DNA of 64,000 nt from positions 1,109,000 to 1,172,999 of the forward strand of contig JABMLP010000020.1 of the NCBI GenBank assembly GCA_013176395.1. The letters run 5' to 3'. This document shows, piece after piece, positions 43,554-55,382 of this stretch. The stretch comes from Venturia oleaginea. Its lineage: Eukaryota > Ascomycota > Dothideomycetes > Venturiales > Venturiaceae. Positions within the stretch are counted from its first letter, which is position 1, and each line of letters starts with the position of its first letter. Made by a program: the position numbers and the translations under genes. Under the pieces are notes generated by a model. That model saw nothing but the letters and a program-made list of their open reading frames with translations, did no database searches and had not been told where the DNA came from.

Positions 43554-44683
43554 AGGCCCCTCCAGTCTAGTATGGAAGTCGAGAAACGCCTGGCAATTCG
43601 GCTGGAGAAAACTGAAGGGAGGTTGGCTTTGATGGGAAGAAAGTTGCGAGCTACGTATATACACTGGTCTCTCCTTTGTCTACATGATGGACTGAATTCC
43701 CTCGTTAATTAGGAGCGGTTATAATACAATCATTATTAAGTCTCTTCAACGCTCCTGGGAATAAGGATCCACGAATCATTTTCAGCCCGCCATTCATTGT
43801 TCTGATGCTGTTGATGACCTGATCGAAATAAGGGGATTTTAGAGAAAGTCTAAGAACGCATTAGCGATCCTTTCCCCCCAAGAACACTCTGGGTCTGTTA
43901 ACACTTGCTACAACGGCTTGTGAGGCCTCAACGCAAGTGTTCTTGCATGTGTTCTAGTAACGCGATAGACAATGACCTTTGGGAAACGCTTCTCTTGCGG
44001 ATCAGACCAAAAATGAACCCTCCAAATTCGAACGCCCATCCTCCCCAGCTCTTGGAAGCGGTGACAAAGCGAGGCTGTACGGTGACCCAAAAAAGGGATA
44101 GCGGACAAAAGGGAAAGGTCAACACCGGTGTTCACCCACCGGAGAGACGTCTATCTTTAATGATTCATCTTGAATATGTTAGACTAAGCGACTTCCCTTG
44201 AGCAAGCGATTAGAGCAAGCGATTAGAAAATTGTTAGTACATACCCATGGTTCAGCCAACGTCCTGGCTCACGCACGAAAAAGGTAACTTGTGAAGTCGT
44301 CCAATAACCTCGATGTGGCTGACCACTACTGAATAAAATCTGTTCATGTTGAGTAAAGAAAAATGCTTGACCTCAATGATTCTCGAGCGAAAATGAGCAA
44401 GCCCAGGTTTGAACGCCCACTCCAGTGGTTTGCGGCGTCAAAGCGCGAAGTTTGCGGTGTCCCAAACGGGAGCAAAAAGGGAAGTGGTCACCTCAAGATA
44501 TTTTGGGTTAGATGAATCCACCGGGATGACAACTAGGGTTGATGTTTATATTTATCAAGTTTTTTGGACTAAGCGACTTCCCTTGAGCGAGAAAGGTTAG
44601 GAGATTTGCTGATATACAGACATGCAATTTGCCACAATTTCGCTGCACAATTAAGTTTCCAGCCTGAATCACTTCTCATCATT
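43554..44683. other. Intergenic region with diverged direct repeats
   Basis: No gene supported. Two related segments, about 43975-44225 and 44390-44600, share GAACGCCCAYYCC near the start and GACTAAGCGACTTCCCTTGAG at the end (44182 and 44567, 385 bp apart). A 13-bp GAGCAAGCGATTA tandem lies at about 44200-44228. Confidence 0.55.
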
Positions 44684-46041
44684 TCAGAAATCATCCCAAT
44701 GAGCATCGAAATTCTTTAACGTTGCTAAAGCGACGGCGTTGCCCAGATCTATGCCGGCTTGGGATGCGAATGAGAAATGAAGCTAAAAATGGTCAGCATC
44801 ACGACTTATCTTCGAATCTTAAGTGGAGAATTTTTTTTACTCACCCCACCAAACACTCGGCTTTGCCCGTTCTCAATGGCGGCCTCTGTCAAATTCGTAT
44901 ACGTCCGCGTAATAACGCCGCGATTGTCAAGCGTCACATTGCTGCTCACAGTAGCACTGATCTTGTCCCCTTTGACATAAGCTCTTATGACAGCAGCTCC
45001 TGCGCCGCCAAAAGTTGAGTGGGTGGACACATAGTCGGGATGACTGGGAGTTGGAATCAAAAGAGGTATCCAGCCAGGTTGCGACACATTTTTTCCAGAG
45101 GCAAGCCATACGCCAGGTCGTTGAATTGCAGTCACAGGTCTCCACGTATTATACTTATACTTTATATTCCAGCCTGCTATCCCAGCATTGGCGAGAGCAA
45201 AATTCATCTGGGCATAGAACTTTGCAGACGCTAGTACGTCAGTCGCAAGAGAATTCCCAATGATTGCCGTAGCGATGCGGTTCCAGACCGTGGGAGATGA
45301 TTCACGCCAGAAATAGGCTGTATCTGTATCGTGAGGCGTGCGTACTGTCGAGTTTCGCTCTCCCTGGGCTTTGACATAGGTGACATAGCCTTCGTACGCT
45401 GGATCCGTGAGCCTGGGAGGGTCTGGCACGGTAAATTGAGAGACCTTGCCGACGGCTGCGAAAAGTCTCACAAATCGTGACTGAGGGGTATCGGGAACCG
45501 GCGATCCTCCTGGCGTTGCTTGATAAACACCTGGATCCTTCAGGCCAAAGACATAATCCACGAAATCGTTCTGCCCATCATCTGAACGGGCGGTGACTAT
45601 CTCGCGCGCGGCCTGCTTCCCAATAGCGGCCGCATCTTTTCCAGTTGTCGCTGGATCCAGTCCAATCGATGCGAGAACAGCTTTGAGAGCCGCGTCGGTA
45701 GCAGCATAGTTGCGAGTACCATGAAAAGCCCAAACTAGTGAGTTGTGTGCAGCGAAGGATACAGCGAGCTGCTGGAAAGCAAGACTTTGCTTTTGGGAAT
45801 TTGTCGCAGCGAGATATTGAGCGCCTTGGACGATAGCAGGTACCCATGCCGAAGGAGGTGATTGGAGGCCGCCGATGATGGTTCCATTGACTAGGATTGC
45901 TGTCTGGTCAACCCTAACACGGAATTAGAATGATTCAGCAGCTAGCAAGAAATGAACAATGTACCAATACTGCACAATATCTCCCGAGTAAGCGGCGTTT
46001 GCAACAGTGATGACACTGGCAAGCCAGATTGAGAGTCTCAT
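44684..46041 (-). CDS. Secreted vanadium-haloperoxidase / PAP2-type enzyme
   Basis: Three exons (46041-45965, 45913-44845, 44782-44684) give 414 residues. A signal peptide (about residues 1-16, ending ANA) sends it out of the cell. The three vanadate/phosphate-binding motifs of the haloperoxidase-PAP2 superfamily are present. These are K-x6-RP in KYKYNTWRP, the HPDYVSTHS segment with the expected Ser and His, and SR-x5-H in SRVFGGLHF. In motif 2 the usual Gly before the His is a Thr. Members oxidise halides with peroxide or act as acid phosphatases; the sequence alone cannot decide. The last exon was too short to stand out by itself and completes motif 3. Confidence 0.85.
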
Positions 46042-46676
46042 ATTGAGCCGGATGTCAGCAAGATGCCAGGATAGTCCGTGTGTCTGTATGCCAGGTCCTC
46101 TGCCAGCTTTATACAGGTTTGAAAAGAGAGGAAGGGGTTACAAACCTATGCCTCTTCGGATTGCGTGCTTAATTGACAGGAGATGCCTTACAATTGCTAC
46201 AGTTCGCAGCAGCAATAACTGCAGAATGGAAGGTCTACAAGCATTGCACGGTCCAGTTATAGCTCCGTGAGAGAGTCCTACCGTTCAAAAGCGCTCGTCC
46301 AGATCTACCATCGGGACCGATGGAGTATAGCTCGTGTCAATGGTTGATCTTGATGCATAATGGCACCACCCGAGGCGCATCGAAGCTCATCTCGGCGTAG
46401 ACTTTCATTCGAGGTGGCCTAACGTAAAGGTGATGGGACCACATGATTGGAAGCACAACATTGTCCCGGCCCATGAGGCGATCGTGATTATCCGGATGTC
46501 AATTGAGATTGGCGAGACTCTGTACTGAAGGTCTCGATTGGAGTACTAATTGATTGAATCCAGACGAGAATGGATAGATTTGATGTTGTGGAGTGAATTG
46601 GAGAGGATCAATTCGTGAAGATAAGATGTTACGAAAGAGAAAATTTGCCTGCCAAGACAGGGGAGCAGCGTGACTA
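46042..46676. other. Intergenic region
   Basis: Promoter space of the haloperoxidase-type gene and flank of the second Pogo element. No gene is seen. Confidence 0.45.
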
Positions 46677-48520
46677 ACGTAATCCACCATCGAGCGGTAC
46701 ACACCACCGAGCGGTACACATTTTCGTATCCTCATCAATTACTCTGTTATGCACCAATAAATCTCTCATTTTTGAATATTCCTATCTATATTTCTGACAG
46801 TTGACTGCAAAATGGTCACCACTGCGACAAATAAAACAAGTAATTACAATGTTCTCTCCTCTTCATTTGGTGGTTCTTCCTCAATATAAGGCTCTTGATC
46901 AACCTGGTTACTGTTGATAACCGAAGCTTCTTTAGAAAGTTGAAGTAAGCTTGAGCCCTCTGCAACAATTAAAGCGCTTGATTGACTAATATATCTCCTT
47001 TTTAGTTGCCTCTTTCGCTTCTGCCTCTCATTTGCAGCTCTTAATTTCTCATTTTCCGCAGCTAGTAAAGCGGCGCCTTGCATCGCGATCTGGCAGCCCT
47101 TGACAAGCTGATTAAGGGCCTGATCTGTTGGTCTTGGTGGACTTTTTGAACGTCTCTTAAGATAGCCTTTGATTGTAGCTACCTGCAGCTCTAACTGGGT
47201 TAGATTCTGAGGTGTTTCTGGTTGCCATTGCTCTTGGTTTGCGGCCAAGGGCGCGGTAGGGGTAGATGGCCTAATCTGGATGGTTGAAAGTACCTGATCT
47301 GGATCAAAAGGTACGAGACCGGCAGCAGTGAAGCTGCGTTGAATATTGCTTAGTGTGAGGGCACTAATTCGAGCAATTTTAAAGGCGTGAAGGAACTCAA
47401 TTTTGTCGATATGATTTATGCCAAGCCTCATATATTCCGAGACTTGGTGGCCGTAGATACGCTTGAGGACCGAAAAACAACCAATATCGAGAGGTTGAAG
47501 AAGATGTGATGAATGCGGTGGCATACAAAGAGTAATAATCATCCGGTCTGCACAAAATTGATCAAATTCTGGTGTTGCGTGGCTGCCGTGGCCATCCAGA
47601 ATTAGTAGTCGATAACTACCAACCGTTCTTGCAGCTGTATTTGGCTCGAAAACCTCTTTTAACCAATGTAATCCAAGCTTGTCATTAGTCCATCCATTTG
47701 TATTCAAAGCGATTGTCCAATCAGGCGGTAGATTGTTGTTTTCGTACCAAGATGATATATGTACCTTGCCTTTGAAGATCACCATCGGCGGGAGGCTCCA
47801 ACCCAGCGCATTGATCGATTCGATTGCCGTAACCCATTCGCGATCGCCAGGCTGTAACTGAGGGGGTCTGCCACGCCTATCTGAGGCAGTAACTACGCGT
47901 GAGGTACTTGCAAGGCCCATTGCAGAGCCAGTTTAGTCGAAGTTGTAGATATCGTTATTGAGGATGCCGTATTTAGCGATTGTGTTTTGTACAAGCCGAA
48001 ACCAGGCCCCAATAAGGGCTGGATCTTCGCATCTTGCCCTTTGATTATCATAGCTGCGTGAATATCGCGATTTGAGGCTAGGGCGGCGGTTGATGTATCG
48101 CTGAGGCCAATTGACACCGATTTTGCAATCTGAGCCTACACGCTGCTCGAGTACGATTTTTGCCGCTTCGCGTACCCCAGTAACGGTCAATGGATAACCT
48201 CTTTCATCCATAGATAGTATCCAATGCTCAACGACCTCCTCTTCCGTATCCGTAAGCTTTTGGCAATTTCGGCGCGAATCGACGCGTGAAGCGCGTCCGC
48301 GAAGGCGGGAGGCAAGGGAAGTAAATGGGACAGAATAGGTATCAGCGGCCTTTCGAATACTTGGAAAATGGCCTTTCAAATAAGCCTCATGAGCAAGGAG
48401 TATTTGACCCTCTTTCTGGGCCTTTGTATTAACTAGTTGTGGTGACATTGTGGGTTAATCGATGAGGATACGAAAATGTGTACCGCTCGGTGGTGTGTAC
48501 CGCTTGGTGGTGGATTACGT
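46677..48520 (-). mobile_element. Second Fot1/Pogo-type transposon (1,844 bp)
   Basis: Terminal inverted repeats of about 61 bp, nearly perfect, start ACGTAATCCACCATCGAGCG on the left and end with the complement at 48520. TA duplications flank them (46675-46676 and 48521-48522). Within each repeat a CACCGAGCGGTACACA-like unit occurs twice, a likely transposase-binding array. The element has the same size and plan as the one at 5247-7078 but a different family by TIR and protein sequence. Confidence 0.94.
46844..48448 (-). pseudogene. Pogo/Fot1 transposase with one nonsense codon
   Basis: The frame is continuous from ATG 48448 to the stop at 46844 (about 534 codons) except for one TAA near 47933. 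N-terminal helix-turn-helix and Tc5-type DNA-binding domains are followed by the DDE domain, with LILDGHGSH and QPLDIGCFSVLK. The stop falls directly after the first catalytic Asp (YNFD), where other members have Glu. The change GAA to TAA is a G-to-T transversion, so it does not look like repeat-induced point mutation. A Phe-to-Ser change lies three codons on. No frameshift is present. Confidence 0.9.
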
Positions 48521-49319
48521 TATTGCCAAGAGAGAAAGATCACGTGACCATGGCCAAGACAGTGAGCCACGTGACTATAGTTTAGGAGGAACTGAAGTAC
48601 TAGATAGTCGATATCAATATCGATGAAATCTTGGATAACATTGATGTTAAGCGATAGCCATGTTGATTTGAGAGCTTTGTGATGATGCAACTGAAGTTGA
48701 TTTGATAGCTCCATCACGAGATATTTAATGGAGATGCTGACCTAGGGAAGGCCGAGCGCCAATCCATAACGAGCAAGGCCGATATCGAGGATCCCGATGT
48801 AGTGGCATTCGTGCATACCGATTGGCTGCCTCTTTGGTCCCACGGACAAATGAGGTTGCAGAAGCAGGAGAATTGGTGGCTGAGCCCTTGTATTGGCGAG
48901 CTCAAGTTTCTCTCGACCACTTTGTCCTATGACTGCTAAGCCGTCTGAAACCGGCCATCAGAAGGATTCTCTGTAGCAGAAAGTGCCTTTGTTTCTACTC
49001 TCTCAGATTGTTGCGTGCGGGGTCATCGCCGTGCTATCAACGGTCAATAATTCCTATCGCGACCCTCGCACGACAATAACAAGGCCTATCCTTGCGCCCC
49101 TCACCCTGTCCTGAAAGAGAGGCTGGCGACCAGCAGGAGAAAAACAGTACACCACTCCTCAGCCGTCTTTCGCGACGCCTTCTCATAGCCTCTCTTTGCA
49201 ACTCTCCACCCTCACGACTTCAATCAGACCACTGATATACTCCTACCTGTCACCTTCGGCAACACCCGTTTAGCGCGCGTCCATGAGCTTCCTGCGCCGC
49301 TTCTAGCTGCACACACACC
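48521..49319. other. Promoter region of the BTB gene
   Basis: No gene supported. The last 300 bp before 49320 are C/T-rich, as in a fungal promoter and leader. Confidence 0.5.
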
Positions 49320-50876
49320 ATGGTTTCCTTCCCAGACGATTATGAGGCGCGCCATCACCTCTCTCTTCGCCCGAGAAACCCAGCTTCTACACGCTCAGAG
49401 TCCACAGCCAGCAGCTCTCGAGTTTCCATGTCCACCGTCAGGAGAAGTCATAGACATGCGAGGTCGCACGCAGGCGGGTCGGGTACGGGAAGCGCCGTCA
49501 TGCAGAACGAGTTCCCATGTTTTCTACAGACGGGGGATGTTGAGATTGTGATATCCAATGGGAGGAAAGAGCAGAAATATGTCTTGCACAGGCTCTCACT
49601 ATCGCGGTGCTCGGGTTTCTTCGAGGCGAGTCTGAGCGACGAATGGAATCAGACTGGACCGCCCGAGCCGAATACCGGTGCGCCAACAAGCAAGAGGTGG
49701 AGATATGAGCTGGATTGGGGACATGGTAGAGACGATATACCAATGTTGGTGAAGAAGCCTGTCTCCACATCCTCAGTATTTGGTAACGGAACCGCCGACC
49801 ATACCTCAAGACCACCTCCACTACGTCCAAAGCCTCCAGCGCCGTCTAATGGTTTCTTTCGAAGTATGGCAAATTTCACAGCTCTCAATGTATCTCAACA
49901 ACAATCTGAAGAATCAGATCAGGACGATGAGATCTTCCGGACGTACGACAATCTGTTTCGCATATTCTACCACTACCCTCCTCAACTGGACTCGGTAAAC
50001 ATAGCACAAGCATACGTTGAGAGCAAGTCGTTGTTACAGCTTGCAGATATGTACGATGCGCTTGAAGTTGTGGGACAAAGAATAGACCACCACTTGCTTC
50101 GATTTCATGGTCGACTGTGGAAACAAATCGCAAAATATCCTCCTTCATACCTCAAGCTAGGCTATCTTGCGAAATCAAGAGCGATTTTTGCAGAAGCCAT
50201 GGTGCATGTCGTAGGGCAGTGGCCGGCAGGCAAGCACCAATTGCAAGGACAAGTACCACAAGCAGTCATGGAGCTAATAGAGGACAAAGTAGATGAAATA
50301 GAAGAAGTGAAGACGCGAGTGGAAGGTAAATTGTGGCGACTCACACTGACAACTTCTCGAGGCGAACGCGTGGCGCCTGCAAATGCATGGGTCGACTGGC
50401 AAATGATGAGTCTGTGGAGGCAATGGTTCGCCGAAAACACAACACCACTACCAGCGTCCATCCTGAAACCTCCTGCATCCTCGTCCTCACATCATCGTGG
50501 AAGCTCAAGAGACAGCCGCCATGATCCAACCTCGCGCGCTTCCTCGAATGCTCTTGCTACGACATCTGCTCGGCAAGGGCCTCCTCCACCTGTCAATACT
50601 GGCCGTGTGTTCAGGCTGATCGGATCGGCGGGATCAAATTACCTTGACCATGACGAGGTAAAGCGCTTTCTCAAGAATAGTCCGGAACTATACCATCGCG
50701 ACACCATCAGAAGAGCAGAGCGAAGACTGGAGGAGCTGAAAAATCTGGCAAGAGACGCCGTCAAACCACTGATGAGGAATTTCCTGGAGCTGGACCCAAG
50801 AGAGGCAGGAATGGCTTATCTCGTCTGCACAAAGATGGAAGACAGAGATTGGGAAATGGTGTTTGTTGAAGATTGA
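49320..50876 (+). CDS. BTB/POZ-domain protein
   Basis: An intronless gene of 518 residues. After a Ser/Arg-rich N-terminus (about 1-65), a BTB-type fold begins with CFLQTGDVEIVISNGRKEQ and VLHRLSLSRCSGFFEASL (about 70-110), the usual protein-interaction module. Unlike the classic domain it is interrupted by a Pro-rich insert before the helical half resumes at about 205-290. A low-complexity Ser/His segment (about 385-430) precedes a helical C-terminus. Fungal proteins of this shape are nuclear or cytoplasmic and uncharacterised. It may act as an adaptor, which is inference only. Confidence 0.8.
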   Translation: MVSFPDDYEARHHLSLRPRNPASTRSESTASSSRVSMSTVRRSHRHARSHAGGSGTGSAVMQNEFPCFLQTGDVEIVISNGRKEQKYVLHRLSLSRCSGFFEASLSDEWNQTGPPEPNTGAPTSKRWRYELDWGHGRDDIPMLVKKPVSTSSVFGNGTADHTSRPPPLRPKPPAPSNGFFRSMANFTALNVSQQQSEESDQDDEIFRTYDNLFRIFYHYPPQLDSVNIAQAYVESKSLLQLADMYDALEVVGQRIDHHLLRFHGRLWKQIAKYPPSYLKLGYLAKSRAIFAEAMVHVVGQWPAGKHQLQGQVPQAVMELIEDKVDEIEEVKTRVEGKLWRLTLTTSRGERVAPANAWVDWQMMSLWRQWFAENTTPLPASILKPPASSSSHHRGSSRDSRHDPTSRASSNALATTSARQGPPPPVNTGRVFRLIGSAGSNYLDHDEVKRFLKNSPELYHRDTIRRAERRLEELKNLARDAVKPLMRNFLELDPREAGMAYLVCTKMEDRDWEMVFVED

Positions 50877-51843
50877 AAATGTTGAGCGAATTTTGGCAGC
50901 GCGATGTCTGGTCGAATTTTTGTTATTTTGATCTGGACATGTTACGAATTACGATGATATGGACGGGATGGGTGCAAGGTGTATGGATCTTTTTATATAC
51001 CCATTGCATCACGGACGACGAAGGAATCGTTACGAAGGTAATGTTTTACGCTGTTTTCTGTTCGATATTACTATGGGAAGTATAGCTTGCTGGTCACGCT
51101 TACTAGCTACTTACTACATTACATTTACACAACTACATATTCAGCTGAACTTTTGGTCCTTGGTTGCCATTTCGCGAACGCCTACCTCCAGGCTTATGGT
51201 CGTTTCCTTCGCGGATGATAATCCTCTAAGGTTTCGGAAGTGTATCGTGGCAGATCACCACGTTTCTCGGTATCCGATTAGGTCTGAGCTCGATATTAAC
51301 CCCTAGTTTTCCAATTACCAAAAAATATTCCGCATCACCGAATGTAGACTTCATTGCGAAGTAATGCCTCTACGTCTACCCAAGATGATAATTCTGCACA
51401 ACGACCGCTCCAAATCTAGGAGCGGGACCGCAACGAATTTGGCGACGACAATTGAGAAAAGACGGTGCAATCTCTTCATGCAACATGATGGAACATGAGT
51501 ATCCCACCCTCTCCCTCTCCACAGACTCATACCTAGGACTTTGGTCTCCAAGTTCAGTCATTACCGGCCGCCCACCAAGCACTCACAATAAGGGAAGCGC
51601 AGTCTAGGCTCCAGACGATTGTCAATTCGCAAATGACAGCATCGATATCCGAGCCTGGATTACTTTGGCCTGCGCTTCCTTTAATCGATCGCTGCGAAGA
51701 CTTTGGGTAAATATATACTCTTCCGAAAAATATGCCCCGCAAGATGGCTGATCAGAATTGTAGGCACGTGTAAGGGCAGTCTCTTCACCGGACTGCTCAT
51801 AGTCTCTGATCATGATTGATCCGACCATCTTTCCGATACCATC
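50877..51843. other. Intergenic region
   Basis: Short overlapping open frames only; no gene, RNA or repeat recognised. Confidence 0.5.
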
Positions 51844-52354
51844 TCACCGCTCATAAATCTTCCTAACCGCCTCTCTAATCATAATCTCGACCGCCTCCTC
51901 TGCCATATCGCGAGATTCTTTCTTCCAGAAGAATTGCCAAAACAACCCAAACAGCCCTCCCACATCAACCAAGATGACAGCCCAAGACAGAACAACATTT
52001 TCCCAGCCCCCAGCCCCAGCGCTTTGTAGAAAGGCGAACAGACTACGAGCCTCGATGGGCGCGATTTTTGAATGGATCCAGGCAGCGGTGGAACCTACAC
52101 ATGGCCATCAGGTCAGCAAACAAATTCGCGCGCTTTGTACTTTACTTCAACGACTCACCTGCCCTCACACCATTTGCGGTGAAGCCGATCGTGTTCAGAG
52201 TTGGCGCGATGACGAGAGACGGGTCGAAGAGGAGGAGGATAGAGAGCAGGAGAACCAGTGCTTCGATTCGATTGTCCCGGACCCAGTGGAGAGTGGTATC
52301 GAGAGTTTCGGCGATGCTGTTGAGCGCTTTTTCGATGAGTTCTGCTGATGCCAT
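51844..52354 (-). CDS. ISG12/IFI6-27 family protein, copy 1
   Basis: Two exons (52354-52159 and 52094-51844) give 148 residues. The family (named for interferon-induced human IFI6 and IFI27) consists of small, very hydrophobic membrane proteins, some placed in mitochondria or the ER. The hydrophobic core contains NTIGFTANGVRAGSTAAWIQ and later SLFAFLQSAGAGG, matching the family pattern GF-x3-G(I/V)-x-AGS...SAGxGG. The intron splits the AG-S junction in phase 1, exactly as in the two other copies at 57-59 kb. The N-terminus (about 1-35) is a helix with alternating charge. The C-terminus is charged and cytosol-like. Confidence 0.82.
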
Positions 52355-52688
52355 TTTAGTGAAGTTGCCTGTTGATAGACTACGGTCTGACGGTTTGATG
52401 TTATTTATTTGTGGGTTTTCATGTTGTTTTGCGGAAATCGAGACTTGGATTTCGATGGAAAACACATCACGCGTCTCATTTCCGTCCCTCCAATTTGCGC
52501 AGAATTTTGAGTCCCGAGGTCAGGTATCGCACAGGTGAGTGATTCCGAAAGTTTTCCATTCTATTCAATGTTCAGCAAATGCTGTCTAGTTGTGACGGGA
52601 AACAAATGTGCCCATCAAGTTGCTCCCGGGCCGTCCATATACCAATAATGATCCCCTGTTCAAAGCCTGTCCAAAGCTTCCATTGCAT
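52355..52688. other. Short intergenic region
   Basis: Promoter of ISG12-like copy 1 and 3' flank of the next gene; nothing else seen. Confidence 0.4.
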
Positions 52689-53392
52689 CTACCACCCGAT
52701 TCCCTCCCGGTTATATCCATGCATATTGACAATTGTAGAGTTGGAGTAGGACCCCAGCCGGGCGAAGTCATCCATCTTGTCATGGTATAGATCATAGGCA
52801 TATTGCTCCGCCGACTTCAGAATGACAATTTCCTCTTCAATTTCTGCCTTGGCTTTATCCTCGATATCAGCCAACATCCTCTCGGCGGCTATATCCACAG
52901 CTGCCCTCATAGCCTCCTTGTAGCCACTGCGGTTGTAATCGAGAACTTCCCAGTAGGCCTTGAAGTCTCCAAGGATGCTCGTTGATAGAGCTAGTATGTT
53001 GAAGAGTCGATAGTTTTCAGTCACACTGACGGCTTCCCCACCAAAGGCCACTAATCGGAAAATGTTGAATAGGATACCGGCTTCCTGGGCGTCGACACGG
53101 GACTGGAACCAAGAGCCGAACGAGTCTGGACGCACTGTAGAAGATCAGCCAATAAGCCTCTTTGGTATTTATGAGAGTGCTGTCGCTTACCAGCATGATC
53201 AACTTGCTTAGTAACGCCAAGAGTGGAGAGGGATTTGGCATTGAAGGCTCTCGGGCAGTGAGAAAGTATGAAGTATACAACCCAAATAACGGTGTGGAGT
53301 GGATATGCTTGAGCCCATGGATGCGTAGTGGTTGGTAGTGCCGCAAGGACGACAGGGAGCTGACGACATGTGTAATCGAAAGTGTCTGTCAT
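52689..53392 (-). CDS. Uncharacterised membrane protein
   Basis: Two exons (53392-53191 and 53134-52689) give 215 residues, joined by a clean 56-nt intron. A hydrophobic segment at about residues 31-47 (LHTVIWVVYFILSHC) and a weaker one near 95-115 suggest membrane association. The C-terminal third is an acidic helix (about 150-185) followed by a short polar tail. I do not recognise the family. It lies in the run of small minus-strand genes that also holds the ISG12-like proteins. Confidence 0.65.
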
Positions 53393-53934
53393 TGTGACTG
53401 GCTTTAGGATGTTTGCTGAAGCTGTAGTTGGTCTCTCGCGAGGAAAAGAAGAGCATGTAACTCCAAGGCGAATGCTGCTTCCTCTGGGCACCCGCCCACC
53501 CACGTTGTCAAAGAAGGCGCGGATGTAACCTTCGCAGGCGTTTGATCTTTGTTCTTCGTACGACGCCTTCAGATTGTGGTCAATGTCACTTCATTTCTGG
53601 CGAACTGAGTTCGGAGAATTTTCAGAAATCATCGAACTCGATCTTGAATTGAAGAGGACAGTCTGGTTTTGGCTTCGCGATGGGAAGGCTTGAGTTGAAG
53701 GTTGGAAACAACATCTCACGGAAAGAGCTACCAGGCAATCAAAAGACTATGTGAGCACTTCCCACCAATCCCAGTGGCGTGTTTCTCATCTCTAATCTTA
53801 GTCAGACAGCCACGTAAGTCTCCTCATTTCCGGGTCGCACACTCACTTCTCTCCATCTCCAACCGAAGATAGCCCACCATCACACCTTCAAACCACCGTC
53901 TCAGGCAGCTCACGCTGATAACCCTCCATCTCAC
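53393..53934. other. Intergenic region
   Basis: No gene or repeat recognised. Confidence 0.45.
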
Positions 53935-54225
53935 TCATCTCAACACCCCAAATATCCATCTCTGGAACCGCCACACAAGTCCCTCAAGAACCACACGCCA
54001 TTCCTCCTCCATCTCCACTCCAAATTCTCTCTCCATCTCATCCAACGTCTCGTCTGGGTCAGCTACGCCGATGAAGACAGCGCCGAGGTCGATGAGATTC
54101 GTGAAGACGGTGACGGGCCAGATGATAGCGACAATATCGCGCTTGAAGTTTGGTTTGTAGTTTGGATCGTAGGTGTGGACGGCGTCGCCGACTGGGACTT
54201 TGCGTCCTGGAAAGATGGAGGCCAT
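53935..54225 (-). CDS. Uncharacterised 96-residue protein
   Basis: I chose the ATG at 54225 (GAGAATGGCC context); the open frame extends upstream without protein-like character. The product has one moderately hydrophobic segment at about residues 30-55 (IVAIIWPVTVFTNLIDLGAV). An acidic helix follows, and the C-terminus is Trp- and Arg-rich. No known family. It resembles its neighbours only in being a small, possibly membrane-bound protein on the minus strand. Confidence 0.55.
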   Translation of the reverse strand: MASIFPGRKVPVGDAVHTYDPNYKPNFKRDIVAIIWPVTVFTNLIDLGAVFIGVADPDETLDEMEREFGVEMEEEWRVVLEGLVWRFQRWIFGVLR

Positions 54226-55382
54226 TCTCGTTGTTTTTGAGGGCGGAAAGAAGGTGGTGAGAGGCCAGGCGAGGTGAGGTGAGAGATAAACTGAGTTGAC
54301 GGTGCTGTTTTTCGTGTGAGTGAAGGTGAAGGTGAAGGCGACAACGAGAATCAATCGATTTTCGAGTTGTGTTTCAAAGTTGGAGGACCGGTCAATGCCT
54401 TAATAGACAGGCTCAAGAGGCGGACTGTCCTCGTAATAGGCAGAACCTTTCACTTTAGGAACATCACCACCAGACAAACAACAAAGAAGCAGACTCGAAC
54501 CACCGACCTATTAGGCCCCACCAACTTTCCCATTGCCTATCCAAAGAATTCTCAAAAACCACTATCACTGCCTAGTTAGAATTTCCGTTAGAAACAACAG
54601 ATCTAAGTCAAAAACTACTATAACGTTCACAGCCGGGATTGAACACCAGACTGGCAAAAACGAATCGGGACTCCCCAAGTTCGCTTCTCCCGGGTACTAC
54701 TCATATTCCAGTGGATTATAGAGACCGTTGCAGATAAGAGAGTTCGACCGCCGCAATGACGTGGCAAGGTAATGCCTATGGCCTAGACCATTTACCCAAT
54801 TTCCGACAGTATACCTGATATTAACTAAATACATACCCGTCAACAAGTTAGGCAGTAAATGGAGACAAGGCTGGTAATTTCGTTTTCTCGGTAATTCTGT
54901 AAGGAAAGGGGTTCTGCTCAGCTTCGCCCACTGGCAAAGCGATCAACATTCCAGCATGGACACAGTTGGCTATTGATCAAGCCCCTTGCTGTGATCTAGG
55001 TCTGACTGTTAGACCATACAAATGTGCCACGACCATCGATTGCTGTCATAATTCCCACGGTTCTTCAAGAGAGCTGGTGAAACCCCCTCCGAAACTAATC
55101 ATCTTCTCATTCACAACCACCACAATGCCTTATCCAAACAGCATACAAATAAACTACGTCTGGCTCGAACAATTTCGAGAAACCCTCATCAAATACTAAT
55201 GGTCAGTTGAACACTAGATATTCAAAAGAGCTGCACTGAGGAAGCCAGAGGATCGTCAACCTACTTTCCCATGAATGTGTAAAGATTTGATCATTCCGAT
55301 GTCTTCAATTAATGTTCGCACGCACCCAAACTTCCCCTAAATATAAATGCTCTTTTGAACTCCTCTAAAGCCCCTTCCGCCA
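54226..55382. other. Intergenic region
   Basis: No gene is supported. Two minus-strand stretches look faintly like tRNA T-arms, near 54500 and 54645, but neither folds into a tRNA. Confidence 0.45.

Noticed and set aside
47933..47935. Repeat-induced point mutation as the cause of the transposase stop
   Set aside because: GAA to TAA is a transversion and the rest of the frame is intact, unlike the dense C-to-T changes of that process.
52068..52538. 156-codon plus-strand frame
   Set aside because: Antisense to the ISG12-like copy 1, whose family match and intron are convincing.
54420..54720. Two tRNA T-arm-like sequences on the minus strand
   Set aside because: B-box-like GGTTCGAGTCT and TGTTCAATCC occur, but acceptor and anticodon stems do not form.
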